Positions 58,202-64,000 of a stretch of 64,000 bases of DNA are shown here, piece by piece; positions within the stretch are counted from its first letter, which is position 1; each line of letters starts with the position of its first letter. The notes beneath the pieces were generated by a model. It had not been told where the DNA came from. It worked only from the letters and a program-made list of their open reading frames with translations, and did no database searches. Both the position numbers and the translations under genes were made by a program. The DNA comes from Lentinus brumalis (taxonomy: Eukaryota; Basidiomycota; Agaricomycetes; Polyporales; Polyporaceae), in assembly GCA_001792895.1 (NCBI GenBank), contig MARA01000005.1, forward strand, positions 2,294,001 to 2,358,000, written 5' to 3'.

Positions 58202-58710
58202 TCACGCTCTACGACATGTGCATGCGCTCGCGCTCATGACACTAGCAACGTCCGGGTGACGAGGTGTTATCTCGCACGGGAACGTTGGAGGGGTGCTGCG
58301 TAAAGGAACTGTCAGCCTGCAGACGCAGACGAAGAGCAGGAGGGGACGTACACGACGAGACCGCCATCTCGCATATCGTCCGGGTCGGACGTGATCTCGT
58401 TCCCATGTTCGTCCTTGGACTTGCGGAAGTTGAATGCCCGTAGGAGGCACGCGAGGTCGATGAAGAGGGACTGGTTCGCGAAGCTGTACCCTGCGCAGAT
58501 CCTACGACAGAAATGAGTGAATGCAACTCGTCGTGACAGGGAGATGGCGGAAGGGGCGTGCTTATCGCCTGTCGAAGCCGTGCGTGGCGTGCCCCATGTT
58601 GTGCGTGTCCGGGGCGCGATCTCGTTCTGACCGCTCTCCGAGGTCGAGGAACCGCTCAGGCCGGAAGTTGTTGTAGGCCGCTCCGGGAAGACGTTTGGGT
58701 CCGTATTCAT
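58202..58710 (-). pseudogene. P450 C-terminal fragment
   Basis: The minus strand encodes the last 150 or so residues of a P450: MNTDPNVFPE, then after a one-base frame change FRPERFLDLG, then the heme region GFDRRICAGYSFA, and a final exon with FPCEITPRHPDV (donor GTACGT, acceptor CAG, in phase; stop 58204-58202). The heme motif has Asp where the family has Gly (FxxGxR), and the intron in that motif starts GCGATA rather than GT. Nothing of the first 350 residues is present. It is a different P450 lineage from P450-A and P450-B judging by the tail. Confidence 0.75.
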
Positions 58711-59105
58711 CGCCCTAACCGACGGTCGTGAGCTGCAGTTAGCAGGGACCTCATCGTTTTCGAGTACTTCAGATACTGATCACCTCCATCATTGCGGGTG
58801 TCATGTGTTCTGTCGGTGAAGTGCTAATTAGGTACGGCCTTGGCCCTTTGTCATGCAAGTTATTACCCGTACGGCTGTGGGCCAAGTAAGCATATCTCAC
58901 GGTACTACCGTTCTGTACAAAGCGAATACAGAGAAGACAGTTCATGTACAGTGTCTTGAAGACCACCCAGGGCAGCTATGCCTCTCGGTTGTGAGAATAA
59001 GGACGGGAGGAGGCGGACATGGTGCAATGAACATGACCAGATATCGAACCGTGTTAGACGTCCACAAATGCTACTTCAGCAAGCCTCATGCGATGAATAT
59101 AGAGA
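58711..59105. other. intergenic, no gene recognised
   Basis: No further P450 exons found upstream of the fragment. Confidence 0.4.
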
Positions 59106-60406
59106 TCAGAATGGCGGAGGGCTGAAAGGCGCAACATGAGAACGGGTCGTGGACGAGAACATACGGAAACGCACCTCAGTGGATAAGCGTTCTTCAGCAG
59201 ACGTGTGTACTTGGCCGTCCACGGCGCCAACGTAACGAACCGCTTCGTAAACTCCAGCAGCTCACCCTTGAGACAGGCGGCGTGCAGCTCGAGGGGATTC
59301 ACATCGCTAGCCTTCTCCCTGAGGAGCTGCGTGTACAGCTTGTCAAGCAACTTCACCTCCTCCGGATTCTTGCAGTTCACATATCCGTAGTCCCACTGGA
59401 CAGACGGTGCGGGATTGGGAGGGGAATGAGGGTCAGCGGCATCGAGCTGGTCGATGTAGTGCTTGAGAACCCAGACTGACTTGAACACGATTGGGGATCC
59501 GGACATGACATCAAGGAAACGATCGTGGCGACCGACCCTTTCGTCGAGGAATCGAATGTCGTAGCTATCCAAAAGTGCGGGGATGGACGAACTCTCGTAC
59601 GCCTCGCAGAGCTCGTCAAAAGTGCAGTTTCCGATGAGCTCCTTGTACTTGCGTGCGTGATCGAGTTCATTATCCCGGGCGACGAAGCCGAACTCGAGCC
59701 ACAGCTCGACGGCCGGCGGCGGGTGGGTACCCGTGAGGAGCATCGAGCAGAGCTGGAAGCAAGACCTTCTGTGCTCGGGCAATGCGTCCATGCCGGACCG
59801 GATCCTCTCCAGCGTATCGCTCGAAGCACCACCGGCGTAGACCCAACCCCTCCGGAGCATGGACTCCACCTGCCCATCCGTCTGCCGTATCTCCATCTCC
59901 TTGTCGACAGGCTTGCCATCCAACAGGTACTGGTGCTCCAGGAACCAGGGGTAGTAGCCACCCCTCTTCTGCGGTGGCAGGCGGGACTCGTATGTTGCCT
60001 TGATGTTCTCGACGAGCGTGCCCTCCTTCTGCCACCTGCGCAAGTCCTTGTACGGGACTTCGAGGTGTAGGAGAAGCCCCTGGTACAGCCCGCAAAGCTT
60101 GCTCTGCGCGTTCCCTCCTACCATGCGCTCGGCCTTCTCGAACCCGTAGTCGACGCGGGTCTGGTGGTGAACAGGGATCAAGTCGCGCCCCATGTCGCGC
60201 GCCAGGTAGTACACGGTGCTGATAGTCTGGCCAGCCTTGCAGTCGAAGATGTGGAACGGCCAGTCGTCGTTCTGGCAAGCCGTGCTGCAGTACCAGACTT
60301 TGCGACAGCCTGCACAACGCTTCATCCCAGACGAGCTCTTGAGATTGCCCTCGTCCTCGTAGCATGAGGGTCCGGCGCAGTGCCGTTCGTCGGAGGAAGA
60401 GTTCAT
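59106..60406 (-). CDS. MYND-type zinc finger protein
   Basis: One long exon (60406-59175) and a short last exon (59121-59106) joined by a GTGCGT...CAG intron give 415 residues ending ...NAYPLSPPPF; without that intron the frame would run to 59054. The MYND finger lies at about 10-56: CAGPSC, then CAGCRKVWYCSTACQ and HIFDC, the usual C-C-C-C-C-C-H-C pattern for two zinc ions, which binds proline-rich partners. The rest is mainly alpha-helical (LERIRSGMDALPEHRRSCFQ, TFDELCEAYESSSIPALLDS) without a recognised second domain; it does not contain a SET domain. Agaricomycetes have many MYND proteins of unknown role. Confidence 0.87.
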
Positions 60407-60841
60407 GTTGCTACATGTCCGCGGTGAATGATCAGTTCGATGACTGGTCTATATTCACGAACGCAACTCACCTTCCCTTGCTGTCGTTATCGCAGAGTCG
60501 CAGTATATGGTCGACGAAAGAGAGGAGACAGGCATCTAAGGTTTTGATGCGAGCAAGAAGCCTTGATAGGTCTGTGCTGCGGTAGACTGCGGTAGAGAAC
60601 ATTACGTCAATGTAACACCACACATACCGCAACACCGATGAACCTCACGGGACAAACCTCAGTGTACTTCGGATCTTTGTAGAGATACACAGACGGAATG
60701 CAACCCTGCCGTCTCGGAAGTCACCACGCGGAACAAATATAGTGAACTCAACCTCAACAGACTAAGCTCCATCTATAACTCACCGCTTGAATCTCAACCA
60801 CGCCCAGCGCAACGAGCATCGTGTACACTTGTAAGCAAAGT
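60407..60841. other. intergenic, no gene recognised
   Basis: Upstream region of the MYND gene; nothing else seen. Confidence 0.45.
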
Positions 60842-61260
60842 CTAAAAATGTCCGGCGATGACAGCCTTATTCACCTGAGCGAGCGCTCTCTGCTTCTCCG
60901 AGAGCTCCATCCTGTGCGTGATCGCGTCCGAGCGCGCCTCGATGACCGCCTCGAGCTCTGCCCTCTCCATCTCCGTCCCGTGCGCCCCGGTCCGCCAGAG
61001 CCGAAACTGGTCGAGCAGCGGGTCGCCCGTCGACATGAAGCCAGGCACCTGGGGCAGCGCGGGAAAGGCACATCGTCGCGCGAGAACTTGTTGGGCGCGA
61101 TGTCGACCTTGGGGCGGTATATGTCAAGGAGGATCTCGCACAGACCGACCGCGAAGGAGTCCGGCGGGTTCTTGCAGCTGTGTACGCTCGTGATATATTC
61201 GTCGATGAAGCTGGCGCCGGTAGGGATGTAGCCGGGAGGTGTGTACGGGTCGTCGTGCGT
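60842..61260 (-). pseudogene. unknown-family fragment 1 (TGDPLLDQ family)
   Basis: Minus-strand reading: DPYTPPGYIPTGASFIDEY, KNPPDSFAVGLCEILLDIYR, then, after a one-base frame change at the GGG of 61061-61063, LPQVPGFMSTGDPLLDQFRL and a charged helix to TAG at 60842. No start codon or upstream exon is visible. The frame change may be a sequencing loss. I do not know the family, but fragment 2 at 63447-63881 shares the layout. Confidence 0.5.
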
Positions 61261-61979
61261 GGGTCACGACGCACGACAGGCCGGGGAGGAGAGAATACGC
61301 AAGCTCAAACTAATAAGCATAGTGCACTTGTATCTTAGAGCATTAGTCCAGAGTTGCGAGTGACCTCAGAGGGACGTGCGGGGCATGCGGAGACGCAGAA
61401 ACGCAAAAACACGGATGATTAAAGAGACGCCCACCATATTGCACGACTTACCAGTTGCCCAAGCCAAGCAGTTTCTACGGTGCTTAAAAGGAAGACCCCA
61501 CTCTGAGTTGTTGTCTTGCGAATGGCTGAATCACCAGATTTTCATCAAGTCCCAAGAACGAGAGTCGGCTTTCCTCTTCAGTCCAGTGATGATAAGCGGG
61601 AGCCCGGGCGAGAGTCTCTGGCAGACGTTAAATACGACTCAGTATGGAGTGCAAAGTGAAGCAAATATTGGGAGCTTGGAAAGCAAGATCAATGAGCTTG
61701 AGGGAGACGATGGAGGAGGTCAAGAGGAGAGAGGGTAAGTAGTGCTTAAGTATTCTATTACATAATCTCCCGGTCGGCCCGCTCTGCCAGCGCTCAGGCC
61801 TTACCGTCGGTCCGAGATCGACTTTCGCCGCGCTTTCGTCAGTGCCATCTGCTTGTACTCCTCCCTCGCCCTTTCGTGCGTCATCGTTTGTATGTGAAGG
61901 GTTACTTACTATGTCTACGACTTGTGTAAGTGAGGCGCTGCTGGCGCACGCCGGGCGAGAATGATCCAGGTGGAAAAAA
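61261..61979. other. intergenic, no gene recognised
   Basis: A 120-codon plus-strand frame (61376-61738) has no domain or splice support; I do not call it. Confidence 0.4.
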
Positions 61980-62960
61980 AGGCATAGGAAGCATACATAC
62001 GCCGGTACGCGTGCGGAAAGTGGCAGATGAGCGAAGAATATTGTCTACGGGGCGGAAAGAGTGACATTGCGATAGTACCAAGTACATTACAGATACGCGA
62101 CTGGTACCACATATCGCCGTAGGACATAGGTACCGCGAAGCCCATTCGATCACGAACTCCGCCCAACACCAGCATACGAGAACAGGAATCCCAAAGCAAT
62201 GGAGTGTGAACGGGCACTCCAGGGATAACTCCCCCTCGCACTGCGCCTGCCGATACAACCTCCCGAGCCCGATCAAGATGACCTGCATGTAAGTCGAACC
62301 AGGTCGAACCCCCACTCTCAATACTTCTCGTCCCATAATAGCCAACAGGCCTCGGTGCGTGATCGCGGGCGGACGTCAACAACGCTCGAAGCTGCTCTTG
62401 CAGAGAAGTAAAACGACACTTCGCGGTGATAAAGACCGACCATGACTGGCGTGGTCCAGAAGTGAGGGATAGGAAGGGTAGCGGACGCCACGGTATGACT
62501 CTGAACGATGTCGATACGAGCCTCGGGATGATCAGGACTCCCTGCACGAAGGATGTGCACAACAACATTGATACCGCCGTGGTAAGCATTGTCGACGTTT
62601 CCGCTGGAGTTTTGCGGTTGTTGTCGACGTAACCTTCGTGGATCTTCAGGTATTGTACCCATTTGTCCACCGCGCTGTAAGGCACGTACACATCGAGATC
62701 GGCTGACTGCACCGCATCGCGCGGAGAGCACACAGCAGCCGCTGATAGGGCTGTCCAGTTCTGCGCCGAATTTACTTCAGAAGCTGTCGAGGTCCTTGAC
62801 GAACAACTGGAGTACATGTGCGTAATGCCAGTGGAGTTCGAAGGCGATGACGTCGTCCATGTACGTAGATGCAGACACGAGGCGACTCTGTGGGCACGCT
62901 GCATGCAACGTTCGAGAAAGTGGATGATCCATGACGAATGCTGCAGAGGTCCAGCCACTA
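61980..62960 (-). pseudogene. frameshifted relic of an agaricomycete hypothetical-protein family
   Basis: Pieces in different minus-strand frames line up in family order: SADLDVYVPYSAVDKWVQYL, EARIDIVQSHTVASATLPIP followed by HFWTTPVMVGL, then ITHRGLLAIMGREVLR. I recall this order (a DLDVYVP start, an IDIVQS strand and a HRGLL segment) from abundant proteins of unknown function in basidiomycetes, some resembling nucleotidyltransferase folds. No single frame holds all pieces, so the copy is broken by at least two frameshifts. Confidence 0.5.
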
Positions 62961-63446
62961 TCCCAGGCCAAACAGAGAAGCAGAGCGTACCTCAGCGAGC
63001 GAACAACAACCTCCCTTCCGCAGAGCTCTCCATGACCACGACGGGTGGAGCGGCCCATCGGAAGGCGGATGCACAGGAGCACGACAAAGCAGAAGACGGA
63101 CGCAGCTCACAAACCTCGGAGAGTTGATTATCAGCTAAGTACTTTCAAGCGGAGATTAGACAACAGGAAGCGGAGTGATTCGCCAAGTGAATGCGGACCG
63201 TACGGGCCGTTTTGTCCAACCTCCTGAGGTGTCCTTTGCCATGAGTCGATGATAAACCGAATGAATCCTTCGGATCATTCTCAAACATTGACGTCCTCGC
63301 AACTATGTCTGCTAAGGAAGGGCTCGAAGTACTCAATGTGCAAGCTGCCAAAATTACCATGCTTTTAAATACTTATGTTCATTGCCCACAGGACCGTCGC
63401 AAAGTTTGTGAAGAGTGAAGTCGAGCCCGACGCAGATCCTGCGGCA
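62961..63446. other. intergenic, no gene recognised
   Basis: Only short unsupported frames. Confidence 0.4.
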
Positions 63447-63881
63447 TCATGAGTGCCGAACACAGCAGGGGAACAATGCGCTGACCGGTTCCCCGAAGCT
63501 GAACGTAACGTGCTCAGCTCGTCGTGCTCCACCTCCATCCCGGGCGTGCAAAGACACGTCACGGTATAGGAGCTCCTGGTCAAGGTATGGGTCGCCGGTA
63601 GGCATGAAGCGCAGTGTCTCTGGGAGGGGCGACAATGCTCAGATCGCGTGTGTGGGGACGGCGTCTGAGCCCGGGTACTTCGGCGGGATCGCTGCCATGG
63701 CGTGTGCTTTGAGGAGTCCTATGCCGCGCATCATCCTGTCTGCCGCCCCATCGCCAGTGGGCACGAAGCCGGACAAATAGCCATCGCTGCGCGGGACATG
63801 GGGCGGTCGAGGCGTAGTGGACGGGGCAACATCGTGCAGAGGGCAGCGGCGGCCTCGTGCAATACGAGCGAAGAAGGGCAT
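63447..63881 (-). pseudogene. unknown-family fragment 2 (TGDPYLDQ family), one in-frame stop
   Basis: Minus-strand reading: SGFVPTGDGAADRMMRGIGL, AIPPKYPGSDAVPTHAI, TGA stop at about 63642, then in the same frame LSPLPETLRFMPTGDPYLDQ. It matches fragment 1 in order: PTG block, helical part, P-K...SD-VP block, then the TGDP-LDQ motif. A premature stop in an otherwise continuous frame suggests a recent pseudogene. Confidence 0.48.
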
Positions 63882-64000
63882 ACGAGGCGTGGACGCTCAC
63901 ATGGTCGGTAGGATGAGTGGCTGGAAAAGGCAAGCAACGAGACTCCGACACCGGAGCCGAATTATCTATTTTTAACCACAAGCAGACGTCTGCGAAGGAG

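Overview
The window is nuclear DNA of a basidiomycete fungus, most likely an agaricomycete of the polypore type. Genes are split by many introns of about 50-70 bp with GT-AG ends. There are several cytochrome P450 sequences, a velvet-domain regulator, a small protein of the fungal immunomodulatory (LZ-8/FIP) family, a MYND-finger protein and a Plavaka-type (Tnp2/CACTA-like) transposon. Exon boundaries below were worked out by hand from reading-frame continuity, splice signals and family motifs; no search or transcript data were available.

Layout. 0-10 kb: the 3' end of an Opi1-like regulator, a complete P450 (P450-A) and a 1,446-residue ankyrin/RCC1/double-BTB protein, all on the plus strand. 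12-22.4 kb: a BTB/POZ-like gene on the minus strand is split in its first exon by a 9,051-bp transposon (13214-22264). The element has perfect 45-bp terminal inverted repeats and is flanked by a 7-bp target duplication. Removing the element and one duplication copy gives one continuous reading frame. Inside it are a four-exon transposase gene, an eight-exon gene of unknown function and a second unknown gene on the opposite strand, plus long low-complexity arms and GGTNACC motifs near both ends. 24.6-35.2 kb: the immunomodulatory-type protein, a makorin-like gene with a damaged RING, an EngB-type GTPase with a likely organellar leader, a small unknown gene and a cysteine-rich P1B copper ATPase. 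35.2-39.3 kb: no gene recognised. 39.3-55.8 kb: a flavin monooxygenase of Baeyer-Villiger type, a velvet-domain protein, an LRR-like protein, tRNA-Asp, an unknown coiled-coil protein, a Dcr2-type phosphatase and a second complete P450 (P450-B). 55.8-64 kb: a decayed region holding a 5'-truncated AP endonuclease, a P450 C-terminal fragment, two related fragments of an unknown family and a frameshifted relic, with one intact MYND gene among them.

How the parts relate. The P450s, the flavin monooxygenase and the velvet gene could belong to oxidative or secondary metabolism, but no backbone synthase is present, so the window does not show a biosynthetic cluster. The most informative feature is the transposon insertion: boundaries, target duplication, disrupted host gene and internal genes can all be read at base level. 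Several otherwise sound genes need exactly one extra base, usually in a short homopolymer, which suggests systematic single-base losses in the assembly rather than many independent mutations.
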